Notes under the pieces: generated by a model
Seen by the model: only the letters and a program-made list of their open reading frames with translations
What the model was told of the DNA's origin: nothing
Databases searched by the model: none
Made by a program: the position numbers and the translations under genes
Part shown: piece after piece, positions 9,075-17,260 of the stretch
Layout of the letters: every line of letters starts with the position of its first letter
Position numbering within the stretch: the stretch's first letter is position 1
Virus record (IMG/VR): IMGVR_UViG_3300024518_002836
Coordinates: 1 to 64,000 of that record
Length of the DNA: 64,000 nucleotides
Origin: a virus
Strand: one strand, 5' to 3'

Positions 9075-10659
9075 TAAATGCACCCCCAATAGCCTCTTCT
9101 AATTTAGCCAATCTAGAAGTAACATGAGTTGCTAAAAATTTCCTTTGTGGATTATATCCTAATGAACGTCTTTTTCGTCTATCCTTTTCTTCTTTCATAG
9201 TTAAGGGTTGAGTAGTATCTCTCTTCTTACCAAATCTAAACTTTAATGCCCTTTCACCCTGCGAACCAGATGGATTCATTAATAGTTCTGGGGTTAAAAT
9301 CCTATTTTGAGTATATAACCAATCAGAAGTAATACTAATATCACGTTCACCTTCTTTTCTAGTAATAATTAATGTTATTTTATAGTCCCCAATAGATGTT
9401 AATGACATAGGCATTCCAATTATTTGAAAGTGATGGTATAAAGCATTATTATCCCAATTATATTCTAACCACTTATGAACATTTTCTTTTGTTGGAGAAT
9501 GGAATAATTCAATAGCATCATTAATAGAAGAACTATCAACATTTAAATTCTTTTTTGCCTTTGATGCTTCAATCCTCTCTGTTTTTTCAGAAACTTGTTC
9601 TTCTAAATCCTTTTCACCATATGGATGACGGGCAATAATTTTCTTTCCTAGCCCAGCCGTAAGGAGGGGCAAACTTTTCTTTCCTGCTTTAATATCTTTA
9701 ATATCTGGTAAATCTTTTGTTTCTCCTGTAACGGTATCATAAATTTCCCAATCCTTTCGTTTAAGAGGAACTTTTCTCCATTCTTTTTTCCCAGAATCAA
9801 TATCTTTTCTTTTAATTTTTTTTTCTTTCCACTTGGTTTCACCCATTCTTTTCATATGACTGGCAAATGGTGTTCTTGCTCCTTCCAATTTAAATGGCAT
9901 TCCCTTAGCACTAGGTTTAATGACCTTACTATCGTGTTGAAATGATACTCGTTGTTTTGGAAAAATAGCTCGTAATCTTTTCAAATGAACTTTTTTATCT
10001 GTAAGGTTAATATTAAATTTAATGATTAACTTATCTCCACCATGTTTTCCTAATCCTCCACTTTTAGTGATGTCAATTGAGCCTTTATCATACCCATGTT
10101 TTAACTCTTCATTAGTTAAATTAACGGGGTCATCCTCATCAAAAACTCTATCTTGAAGGGGCTTTAATTTTGGTTTTCCATACGTAAATAATGGTTGAAA
10201 AAAATCTTCATGACTAACCTCCTCTGCAATATCTTTAACCTTCCAATTAGTATCATCTACATCCAAATATAATCTACTAACCAAATCTTTATCTTTACTC
10301 CCATCAATAATTTTATGTTCACCAATATATTTTTCAACGGCATCAAGTAAATCCATATCAAGAATGGACTCTTTAGCCTTATTAACCCTTTCAAGCCAAT
10401 CGTCTTGTTTATTGGGTTCAGTCGGAGGTTCCGACCATTTTTCCTCTTCGTCTGCACTAGGAGGATAAGCCCGAATAGTCCGGTCTTTAATATTTTTTAA
10501 CTGTTTAGGAATTATGTCTAATTCATCTACTTGTTTTAAATTAAATAAATATAGACCAATTGCCTGTTTAAGTTCAGAAATAGTAACTTCTTGGAGAATC
10601 CTTTTATTCCTATCGAATTTATCCCCATCAATTTGAAACCAATGGTATCGAAAAGACAT
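9067..10659 (-). CDS. Structural-region protein of unknown function
   Basis: A 530-residue basic protein with no recognised family. Residues 1-100 are helical (ILQEVTISELKQAIGLYLF). The middle is Lys-rich and contains VHLKRLRAIFPKQR. Residues 380-430 contain HKWLEYNWDNNALYHHFQIIG, and the C-terminus is very basic (RRKRRSLGYNPQRK). Lying between the minor capsid module and the connector, it could be a head-associated or minor capsid protein. Confidence 0.65.
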   Translation of the reverse strand: MSFRYHWFQIDGDKFDRNKRILQEVTISELKQAIGLYLFNLKQVDELDIIPKQLKNIKDRTIRAYPPSADEEEKWSEPPTEPNKQDDWLERVNKAKESILDMDLLDAVEKYIGEHKIIDGSKDKDLVSRLYLDVDDTNWKVKDIAEEVSHEDFFQPLFTYGKPKLKPLQDRVFDEDDPVNLTNEELKHGYDKGSIDITKSGGLGKHGGDKLIIKFNINLTDKKVHLKRLRAIFPKQRVSFQHDSKVIKPSAKGMPFKLEGARTPFASHMKRMGETKWKEKKIKRKDIDSGKKEWRKVPLKRKDWEIYDTVTGETKDLPDIKDIKAGKKSLPLLTAGLGKKIIARHPYGEKDLEEQVSEKTERIEASKAKKNLNVDSSSINDAIELFHSPTKENVHKWLEYNWDNNALYHHFQIIGMPMSLTSIGDYKITLIITRKEGERDISITSDWLYTQNRILTPELLMNPSGSQGERALKFRFGKKRDTTQPLTMKEEKDRRKRRSLGYNPQRKFLATHVTSRLAKLEEAIGGAFNG

Positions 10660-10676
10660 TCATTTTAACCCCCAAA

Positions 10677-11330
10677 TCAGACTAGCCATTTAGCCCATGC
10701 TGCTGCTTTGGATAATGTTTGCCCTAATCCTAAACCACCTTGAGGCGGCGTATATGACATTTGTCCCGTTTGGGGGTCAATCCAATATGGATTATTCATT
10801 TGGTCGTAACCATTTGGAGGAACCGGATAACCGCTTTGCATACCCTGATTGATTCCCATAGCAGCCCCTGAAGCGCCTCCAACGGTCGCACCCATGCCGA
10901 CCCCTACCGGGGCTGAATGCGGCCCTCCTGTGGTTTGTGGACTAAAGCCTTGACTCTCTAAATACTGTTGTTTAGCCATTTTGCGCTGAACGATAACTTC
11001 GCTATTAACAGCAGAAGCTAATAAAGTCTGAATGTCTAATTGGATATTTTCTTGTGTGATAGAATTATATTCCGATAAACACTTTTCTTGCAAGGTTATA
11101 TGATTAGTAGTTGGATTTAATACAAATTCTAATTTAGAAAGCATTTGTGAAATAACACGTTGTAACACATCCTCAAATATTTTTTCAAATGAAACCATAA
11201 ACTCTTCGCCATGATACTGGAAGAATTCTTCCACATGGTTTTCTTGAAGAGTCAATAAATTATTTATATTTTTAAAGCTTTGATTCTGGGAATCAGCTAA
11301 TGCAGAATTCAATGTACTGTTTCTAACCAT
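10677..11330 (-). CDS. Structural-region protein with helical N-terminus and Gly/Pro-rich tail
   Basis: A 217-residue protein. Residues 1-125 are helical and acidic (VEEFFQYHGEEFMVSFEKIFEDVLQ). Residues 130-200 are Gly, Pro, Met and Gln-rich, with GVGMGATVGGASGAAMG and PYWIDPQTGQMSYTPPQGG. ATG 11330 is 8 nt after GGAGGT. The tail resembles low-complexity virion proteins. Function unknown. Confidence 0.6.
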   Translation of the reverse strand: MVRNSTLNSALADSQNQSFKNINNLLTLQENHVEEFFQYHGEEFMVSFEKIFEDVLQRVISQMLSKLEFVLNPTTNHITLQEKCLSEYNSITQENIQLDIQTLLASAVNSEVIVQRKMAKQQYLESQGFSPQTTGGPHSAPVGVGMGATVGGASGAAMGINQGMQSGYPVPPNGYDQMNNPYWIDPQTGQMSYTPPQGGLGLGQTLSKAAAWAKWLV

Positions 11331-11967
11331 TTTCATTTACCTCCAATAAAGGAATAATTTGTTGTATCTGTAATAACTTACCTTGAACTTCTAACATGAT
11401 TCTAGTATATTGTTGATAAGGCATTTCTTTAGTTCCTTTAGGCGGCTCAATAGTCCATCCGGCAGATATTAAAGTGATTACTTCTGTTGCGGTTAAATCG
11501 GTTAATGGTCCTCTAGAAACCATATTTGGAAAGCGTGGCTTAGGAATGTATTTTTTAAATTCTAACCCATGATTATTTGCAAGAATCTGTTGTTCTAATG
11601 TTTCCATTTGAATAAACATTGATGCGTGTTTAGGACAATAATTACCTTTTAATGGTCTGCCCTTATATACTTCTGATAAAGGAATTGGTGGTCGCATTGT
11701 ATCTGAAGCATCCCATTCATGATATGCACCACATACTATACAACGACATTTAACATTAAATTTAGCTCCATATTTAAAAATGAACCTTTTCTTTTCCGGA
11801 TAAAGAACCTTTCTAATTTCCTTTAATTGTTTCTTTTCTTTTGAACTCTTATATTCATAAGAAGTAATAGGACCGGGCATTCTAGCCACTTGAAGTGTAG
11901 TAAACCCCATTGTTGAATTAGGGCCATTTAAATTAAGTAAACCGGGTGGGGAAAAAGATATGCTCAT
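11323..11967 (-). CDS. Zinc-binding protein next to the small GTPase
   Basis: A 214-residue protein with CRCIVCGAYHEW and, about 35 residues later, GNYCPKHA, giving a likely C-x2-C...C-x2-H zinc site in the middle. The N-terminus is Pro/Gly-rich and the C-terminal helix (YTRIMLEVQGKLLQIQQIIPLL) is amphipathic. ATG 11967 is preceded by GGTGATTAAA. It follows the GTPase gene at 10 nt spacing, so the two products may act together; that is inference. Confidence 0.6.
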   Translation of the reverse strand: MSISFSPPGLLNLNGPNSTMGFTTLQVARMPGPITSYEYKSSKEKKQLKEIRKVLYPEKKRFIFKYGAKFNVKCRCIVCGAYHEWDASDTMRPPIPLSEVYKGRPLKGNYCPKHASMFIQMETLEQQILANNHGLEFKKYIPKPRFPNMVSRGPLTDLTATEVITLISAGWTIEPPKGTKEMPYQQYTRIMLEVQGKLLQIQQIIPLLEVNENG

Positions 11968-11977
11968 TTTAATCACC

Positions 11978-12646
11978 TTAATAATCATCACACATTGTCA
12001 TTACTCCCCGGTATACCATCTCCGGGTCTGATTTGGCTGAAACGACGTATTTGAAACAGGGGATTCCTTTTTCATTGAGCCGTTGCATACCGTATGCGAA
12101 TGGTTCAAAAATTGGGTGGTTAGACATATTGTCGAGTTCAAATCCATTCCCCCATAAATCAAATTTATTTGCCCATAATCCTACTGCTATTGGGTAATCT
12201 TTATCCTTTTTTCTTTTTCTTTTGTTACCATCTCGCCAATATGAATCACAAATTAAATCTATTAAATATTGCCAAGCTAATTGATTTTGCATATTTACAT
12301 TACTAGTTAGATGCCGATTATCTATCATAAATATTATATATCTTGGTTGTCTTTTCCTCATATCCCTTTTCCATAATTCCCAGTATTTAGATTCTCCGCC
12401 AACATCTGCTACTTTAACTGTGTGTATATCTTTATCAATCTTAATTAATTTTCTAGTGGGGCGTTCTAATCCAACTGTTCTCTTTTTAATTTCAGGGACT
12501 TCGCCTCTAGTTTGTAATTGTCTATGAAGTGTAGTTTTTCCTACTTCTGATGCACCATATATTCCAAAATTAATTGCATGGACTCTTTTCCAAAATGCTC
12601 CTAATGCTTCAATAAATACAATAGCGAAACCTGCGACGACTGACAC
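11978..12646 (-). CDS. Membrane-anchored Ras/Arf-like small GTPase
   Basis: A 222-residue protein with all guanine-nucleotide motifs in order: G1 GASEVGKT (31-38), G3 DVGGE (81-85), G4 NKFD (160-163) and G5 SAK (203-205). The spacing fits small GTPases, with DxGG as in the Arf/Rag type. Residues 2-18 are hydrophobic, suggesting a membrane anchor. A Lys/Arg-rich insert lies at 140-150. It is flanked by two membrane proteins (12.7-13.3 kb) and a zinc protein, all inside the capsid-to-connector region. The nucleotide-binding call is secure; the role in the virion or assembly is unknown. Confidence 0.85.
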   Translation of the reverse strand: MSVVAGFAIVFIEALGAFWKRVHAINFGIYGASEVGKTTLHRQLQTRGEVPEIKKRTVGLERPTRKLIKIDKDIHTVKVADVGGESKYWELWKRDMRKRQPRYIIFMIDNRHLTSNVNMQNQLAWQYLIDLICDSYWRDGNKRKRKKDKDYPIAVGLWANKFDLWGNGFELDNMSNHPIFEPFAYGMQRLNEKGIPCFKYVVSAKSDPEMVYRGVMTMCDDY

Positions 12647-12703
12647 ATATAATCACCTAATTAGGGTATAAAAATAAAGCTCTTTCTTACTTCTCTCATA
12701 ATT

Positions 12704-12916
12704 TCAACTCCAAATTCTTGATAACCAATTCCAACTTACTCCAAAAAAATTAATTCCAAATACTCCACAAATATTACCTATAAGAAGTGATGCAACAACG
12801 GCTGTAATACCATACATCCACGCTCTAATTTTAAGAAATACAATATCAGCAGAATGTGCTCTTGTCATATCATATGCAACAGATGTTTCATCCAATCCAA
12901 ACAAGTCTAATAGCAA
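12704..12916 (-). CDS. Small membrane protein upstream of the GTPase
   Basis: A 70-residue protein read from TTG 12916, 6 nt after GAGGAA. It has one clear membrane segment at about 32-55 (WMYGITAVVASLLIGNICGV). No ATG start is available. It lies between a two-helix membrane protein and the GTPase gene and may form a membrane complex with them. Confidence 0.6.
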   Translation of the reverse strand: MLLDLFGLDETSVAYDMTRAHSADIVFLKIRAWMYGITAVVASLLIGNICGVFGINFFGVSWNWLSRIWS

Positions 12917-12931
12917 ATTAATTCCTCAGTA

Positions 12932-13312
12932 TTATGGCTCGATTCCATCGAGAAAAACACTTGGAACTTCATTGTCATTATACGGTTTAGTATATGGACT
13001 CATATTCATCTGTCTCATAGAATCAACAATTTTACTTTTCTGCTGTTCTTCCCTTTTTCTCTTTTCCCAATACATATGGATTTTTCTATCGAGAAGCCAT
13101 AATTCCATACGGTCATTCATTATTAAGTCGAACACTGCTTTAATACCCATAACAAATCCAATGGTAATTAAAGAGAATAGTGCTGCATGGCTTAATGCTG
13201 ACCACGGTAACTCTGCTCCATAGTTTGCATAAAAATAAATATTCATTCCACTAACTGCACCAACGAATAATATCGCCATAACTAATCTAGTATCTTTATT
13301 TATTGCCGCCAT
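12932..13312 (-). CDS. Membrane protein, two predicted transmembrane segments
   Basis: A 126-residue protein with membrane segments at about 10-28 (LVMAILFVGAVSGMNIYFY) and 42-64 (ALFSLITIGFVMGIKAVFDLI), followed by a charged helix (KRKREEQQKSK) and a Pro-rich tail. It is the first gene of a membrane/GTPase module downstream of the decoration-like protein. An internal-membrane or host-membrane contact function is possible; no family recognised. Confidence 0.65.
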   Translation of the reverse strand: MAAINKDTRLVMAILFVGAVSGMNIYFYANYGAELPWSALSHAALFSLITIGFVMGIKAVFDLIMNDRMELWLLDRKIHMYWEKRKREEQQKSKIVDSMRQMNMSPYTKPYNDNEVPSVFLDGIEP

Positions 13313-13322
13313 TTAAATCACC

Positions 13323-13667
13323 TTAAGCATACTCAACCGTGAGATTAGGGGTTCCAGATGTAACATCAACATATAACCCATTATCGCAAATAACTGCATG
13401 CATATCATATTCTATATTTGTCCCTGTAAAGGCTGTTGCTGCTTGGTCGCCACCAGAAGTATCATCTATTATGACGCTTCTTTGACCGGGAATTAATAAT
13501 TTTGCAACAATTTTACCACTTGCAGCAGTATTATCGTAAACTATAATTGTAGTTGCATCCGAAGCGTGTGCATTATACGCATGAATACTAACCAATTTAC
13601 ATCTTCCTGAAAAAACCTTTGTATCAGCGGTAATTAAACCACTACTTCTGCAACCTGCATGACTCAT
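13323..13667 (-). CDS. Decoration-like capsid protein (predicted)
   Basis: A 114-residue, mostly beta protein. It contains GRCKLVSIHAYNAHASDATTI, IVYDNTAASGKIVAKLLIPG and NGLYVDVTSGTPNLTVEY, a pattern common to small head decoration proteins: paired strands, one DNTAASGK-type turn and a C-terminal NGLYV strand. It lies just downstream of the major capsid cluster, after a strong hairpin. Probably abundant on the virion; inference from pattern and position. Confidence 0.6.
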   Translation of the reverse strand: MSHAGCRSSGLITADTKVFSGRCKLVSIHAYNAHASDATTIIVYDNTAASGKIVAKLLIPGQRSVIIDDTSGGDQAATAFTGTNIEYDMHAVICDNGLYVDVTSGTPNLTVEYA

Positions 13668-13690
13668 TTTTTAATCACCTATTAATGGAG

Positions 13691-13723
13691 GCCTCTCCCC
13701 CTGAAGGGGGAAGAGAGAGAGGC
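13691..13723 (-). terminator. Strong hairpin between capsid and membrane modules
   Basis: CCCCC(TGAA)GGGGG at 13697-13710 is enclosed by GCCTCT and AGAGGC with a bulge. It lies 20 nt after the stop of the 13,743 gene in the direction of reading. There is no clear T run, so it may be a processing or partial-termination site that sets capsid transcripts above downstream ones. Confidence 0.5.
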
Positions 13724-13742
13724 ACATATTAACCTGACGAAA

Positions 13743-14120
13743 TCATTCGGATTCATCGGCTGAATCAGCCTCATCCGAAGTTTCGGCTGTAACCACCTTT
13801 CTATTTAATGTGGGTGTTACTGTATTGACTACTGCCTTTGTTTTTTGAACAAAGGTGCTAGGTGCTTTTTCAGGAGAAATGGTAGAAATAACCTCTTCTC
13901 TAGAATCCAAACCTAATAGTCTTTGTGCTAATGCTAATTTTTTATCACTAAGACCTTCTACTTCTTCCTCAGAAAGAATAACATCGAATTGGGATGAACC
14001 CAAATAAGATACGACATTATCAGCAGATAATTCAGCAGATTCACCACGACGCAATTGCCCACATTTTAACGTTTGGACATATTTTTGAGGGTTATCCTCT
14101 CTTAGTCGTAATTGTGCCAT
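13743..14120 (-). CDS. Small acidic-tailed protein after the capsid gene
   Basis: A 125-residue protein (MAQLRLREDNPQ...). The N-terminal 60 residues look beta/alpha and the C-terminal 30 are Thr/Ser/Glu/Asp-rich, ending TSDEADSADESE. It is in the major capsid cluster, between a decoration-like gene and a strong hairpin. Function unknown. Confidence 0.6.
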   Translation of the reverse strand: MAQLRLREDNPQKYVQTLKCGQLRRGESAELSADNVVSYLGSSQFDVILSEEEVEGLSDKKLALAQRLLGLDSREEVISTISPEKAPSTFVQKTKAVVNTVTPTLNRKVVTAETSDEADSADESE

Positions 14121-14129
14121 TTAATCGCC

Positions 14130-14498
14130 TCAGATTAAGCCCCAAACACGAAGTCTAAATGCTACATCATCAAAGTTATGTCCATTAGTATATTCAGCAC
14201 AGTCGCCATCATTATCATAACAGAATATTTTAATGCTACTATTACTTGTATAATCACCAGTTAAAACATCTGTTACTTCTATGAAAGCACCTGTTTTACC
14301 GTCATTAGATGCTGTTGATTGACCCGTTAGACAGGCGGCGGTAATTCTTGCTAATCCTACATCAGAAGCATTAATTACATCTGCATCGTGATAAACAGTC
14401 ATCTTCACTATACAGTCCACCATATATTCATCACCAACCACGCGAGGTCGTGAAACCCCGCGATGGTCGGGTATTATTGTAATAAATTGTAGTGTCAT
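14130..14498 (-). CDS. Capsid cement or decoration-like protein (predicted)
   Basis: A 122-residue beta-rich protein 12 nt downstream of the major capsid gene, the usual place of a head stabilising protein. It has strands FITIIPDHRG, YMVDCIVKMTVYHDAD and ending VAFRLRVWGLI, with almost no Lys. The role is inferred from position, size and composition. Confidence 0.55.
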   Translation of the reverse strand: MTLQFITIIPDHRGVSRPRVVGDEYMVDCIVKMTVYHDADVINASDVGLARITAACLTGQSTASNDGKTGAFIEVTDVLTGDYTSNSSIKIFCYDNDGDCAEYTNGHNFDDVAFRLRVWGLI

Positions 14499-14509
14499 TT
14501 TAAATCAAC

Positions 14510-15874
14510 TCACTGAAGATTTGTTAACTTGCCTTGTCCCTTAAAGAAAGTGCAGCCAGTTTCGCCCATTGTTCGGAACATGGCCTTGTTTCCAAGTGCG
14601 CCAACACCAAACGGGTTTCCAGAATTGATACCATCCTCGAAGTATTGAGTCGGTTTCATCACAGCCAACCATAAATGGTCAGTATCTAAGAACAGCATAT
14701 CACTCACTTGAGTTGTTGCTTCTCCAGAATTAGGCATATCCTTGCAAGGAATCAACGGAATGTCGAAATACGTAGCAACACGGAAACCGACTTCTCGACC
14801 CTTAATACCACGAACACCTTGATGCGAAGGAATAATCTCTTTTCGCTCCATAAAGCGTTCCTGCGCTTGGAGTAAATCAGCAATCGCTTGAATCGTATCA
14901 TAGCCACTTAAGATAACTTTGGGCGTTCCACCATTCGTGCGTAGGTTCTGCAAAGTAGTGTTAATTAGCGTTAAAGTAAGCGAACGAACATCTGCCGCAG
15001 CATAACCATCACCGTAATTCACATACGAATCCATAAAAGACGTATTGTATGCGTTTGCAACTAAATCACGACTGTTGTTTCCATACAAATAACTGTATTG
15101 GTCAATTAATCCACCAGTCGAAGACGTTGAAGCCATACTTCCGTGCATTCCTGCATCAACCATAGCCTCTAATTCTTGGCTACTTGCAACAATTTTATTC
15201 AAAGATGTGTAATTGAGTTCAATGTCTGCATATGATGTGTGGTCATAGTTTTCAAGGGGCATAACCAGCATTTTGGACTGAACCTCAGCGTGGAATTTAC
15301 CCATATCTTCACGAACGATGTTACGAATATCACCGATACCATCATCAATTTTAGCCATTTCTGCTGCTACTTCGGAGTAACCGAACATATGTGCAACAGT
15401 TTTAGGACTCATGAATAAGGTCGCATATTCAGGTGCAAGTTCTGAAAGACCAACAGTATTTAAAGAATGATTTTCTTTTACACCGCCAAGAGTATCTGCT
15501 GAAGGTGCGCTCATATCTGCTGTTGGAGTTGCTGACATATCAGTTGTTCCAATTGCAAAAGCCGCCGCACTTCCACCCATAGGTCTGTCAATCATTACTC
15601 GCCAACCACTAGAAGAATACGGACGCTTTGGAAGAATCGAAAGAGGATTAATCTCTTGATTCAGCATACTCCAAACTTTCTGACCATAAATTACGTTATA
15701 TAAGTTAGATAAGTTAGATGCCGCTGTGCCTACAAACGCATTTGTTGCATTTGTGTCGTGAGCCGTGTGTAAGCCTAGTAAAGACCCACCGCTTTTCAGA
15801 ATGTCATTCGTGCCGCCAAAAGTGCCGTATGTTGCGGCTTCAAGGTCAGCAATTGTGTTAATGTATTTTACCAT
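14510..15874 (-). CDS. Major capsid protein (predicted HK97-type)
   Basis: A 454-residue protein directly downstream of the protease/scaffold, as in HK97-type head modules. ATG 15874 has TGATTAAA just upstream. Its N-terminal 100 residues, the FMSPKTVAHMFGYSEVAAEMAK segment and the C-terminal MKPTQYFEDGIN...GALGNKAMFRTMGETGC strands fit capsid proteins. Codon choice here is more G/C-rich than in neighbouring genes, as expected for a highly expressed product. The family is not recognised by signature motif; context is strong. Confidence 0.85.
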   Translation of the reverse strand: MVKYINTIADLEAATYGTFGGTNDILKSGGSLLGLHTAHDTNATNAFVGTAASNLSNLYNVIYGQKVWSMLNQEINPLSILPKRPYSSSGWRVMIDRPMGGSAAAFAIGTTDMSATPTADMSAPSADTLGGVKENHSLNTVGLSELAPEYATLFMSPKTVAHMFGYSEVAAEMAKIDDGIGDIRNIVREDMGKFHAEVQSKMLVMPLENYDHTSYADIELNYTSLNKIVASSQELEAMVDAGMHGSMASTSSTGGLIDQYSYLYGNNSRDLVANAYNTSFMDSYVNYGDGYAAADVRSLTLTLINTTLQNLRTNGGTPKVILSGYDTIQAIADLLQAQERFMERKEIIPSHQGVRGIKGREVGFRVATYFDIPLIPCKDMPNSGEATTQVSDMLFLDTDHLWLAVMKPTQYFEDGINSGNPFGVGALGNKAMFRTMGETGCTFFKGQGKLTNLQ

Positions 15875-15904
15875 TTTAATCACCATTTATTGTTTCCAGC
15901 GTAT

Positions 15905-17224
15905 TCAGCGGAAATTGCGCTCCAGACGAGACATAGCAAGATGGATTTCATTCCAATCCATCTTTGCGATTTCATCATAAGAAGGAACATCTAACGCATC
16001 AACGGCCTCTTGCCGCTTGATGATTACATTCTCCTTATCGTTCTTGAGTGTGTCAATGAGTTCACTAAATTGCTTCTTGAGTTCATTGACTTCTGTTCGG
16101 GGGTCGTATTCAGCCTTAGCAATTGCTTCTGCCTTGTTAGCAACCTCACTATTGAATCTTTGTTGGAATCCAGACTTAATATCTTCATAAGCCATCTTTT
16201 CCATTTGTTCCGCCTTGAATTCAGCATATGCCTTTTCAAGGTTTTCTGCACTTAAATCTAAAGTGGGCGTATCGCCACCATAAAGAGACTTCTTTGCTTC
16301 AGTCCCAGAAACAACTGCAATCTGTCCATGCTTGTTCGAGGGGTTTCCACCAGAAACAATTTCTAAACCAGCCTCATCTTCTAATGGCGCTCCATACGGA
16401 ACATCAGTTTTGCTCTTTTGTGCTAATTCAAGGTCATCGCCTTCATCAACTACTTCTTCTTCACCATGCGCCGATTCTAAATCATCGGGTAATGGTGCTT
16501 CTTCTTCAGATTCTTCGGTATCTAAGTATTCACCTGTCATGTTTTGTTCACCATCCACTAACTCTAGGTCGGTTGGTTCTTCTACGGAACGCGGATTTGC
16601 TTCCTTAGAAATGTTTTCTCCTTTAATTTCTTTAAGGAGACTATTCAGTTCTTCTAATGCCTTTGTAACTTCAGTCATTTCATCACCATTATCTTGTTTT
16701 AAAATATCAAATTTTGCTTCAGGGTTAATTCCTTTTTCACAAATTGTAACTTCATGTAATTCCAATTTACTAATTTCGTTATAATCCCCTAATTCTTTAT
16801 TCTGCTTCTTTCTTTTTTCTAACGCTTGACCGCCAATACTAAAAGAACGAAGAGTACCTTTTCTTATATCTCGACTAACTTCCTTAGCCTTTTCAATATC
16901 ATCTCTTAATTTAATTACTACAAAAAACCCAACATCATCAACGCTGCTTTTCCATAATCTCCCAGAAACATCTCTATATTCTTTAACTACTTCTCCAACT
17001 TGAACATTTGAATGATTTGTCATCACGTTGCTAAACTTTGGAGTAGTCATGAATTTTTTTACAGCATCTCCTAATGCGTCTAAGGTAATTAAATCGTTTT
17101 GTTTATCAACAATTTCAATAGAAGCATATCCACCAATATATAACTCATCTGATTTTAATATCTGAAAATCATGCGAAATACTGGGTTTAATCGAAGGACT
17201 AAACTGTATGGCGGCGCTCGTCAC
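15905..17224 (-). CDS. Prohead protease fused to scaffolding domain
   Basis: A 439-residue protein. Residues 28-175 match XkdF/S78-like head maturation proteases: GGYASIEIVDKQ, MTNHSNVQVG (His71), GFFVVIKL, GTLRSFSIGG (Ser127/129) and ELHEVTICEKGINPEA (His157). The rest is acidic coiled coil, a scaffold. The last 22 residues, including EIAKMDWNEIHLAMSRL, resemble the end of the 20,314 gene product and the N-terminal tag on 28 other proteins, so this helix may be the capsid-binding element. The start is GTG 17224. Known for the family: cleaves scaffold and capsid delta domains during maturation. Confidence 0.85.
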   Translation of the reverse strand: MTSAAIQFSPSIKPSISHDFQILKSDELYIGGYASIEIVDKQNDLITLDALGDAVKKFMTTPKFSNVMTNHSNVQVGEVVKEYRDVSGRLWKSSVDDVGFFVVIKLRDDIEKAKEVSRDIRKGTLRSFSIGGQALEKRKKQNKELGDYNEISKLELHEVTICEKGINPEAKFDILKQDNGDEMTEVTKALEELNSLLKEIKGENISKEANPRSVEEPTDLELVDGEQNMTGEYLDTEESEEEAPLPDDLESAHGEEEVVDEGDDLELAQKSKTDVPYGAPLEDEAGLEIVSGGNPSNKHGQIAVVSGTEAKKSLYGGDTPTLDLSAENLEKAYAEFKAEQMEKMAYEDIKSGFQQRFNSEVANKAEAIAKAEYDPRTEVNELKKQFSELIDTLKNDKENVIIKRQEAVDALDVPSYDEIAKMDWNEIHLAMSRLERNFR

Positions 17225-17260
17225 AATAACACAACCTGATTCTAGTATATGAAGCGAAGC

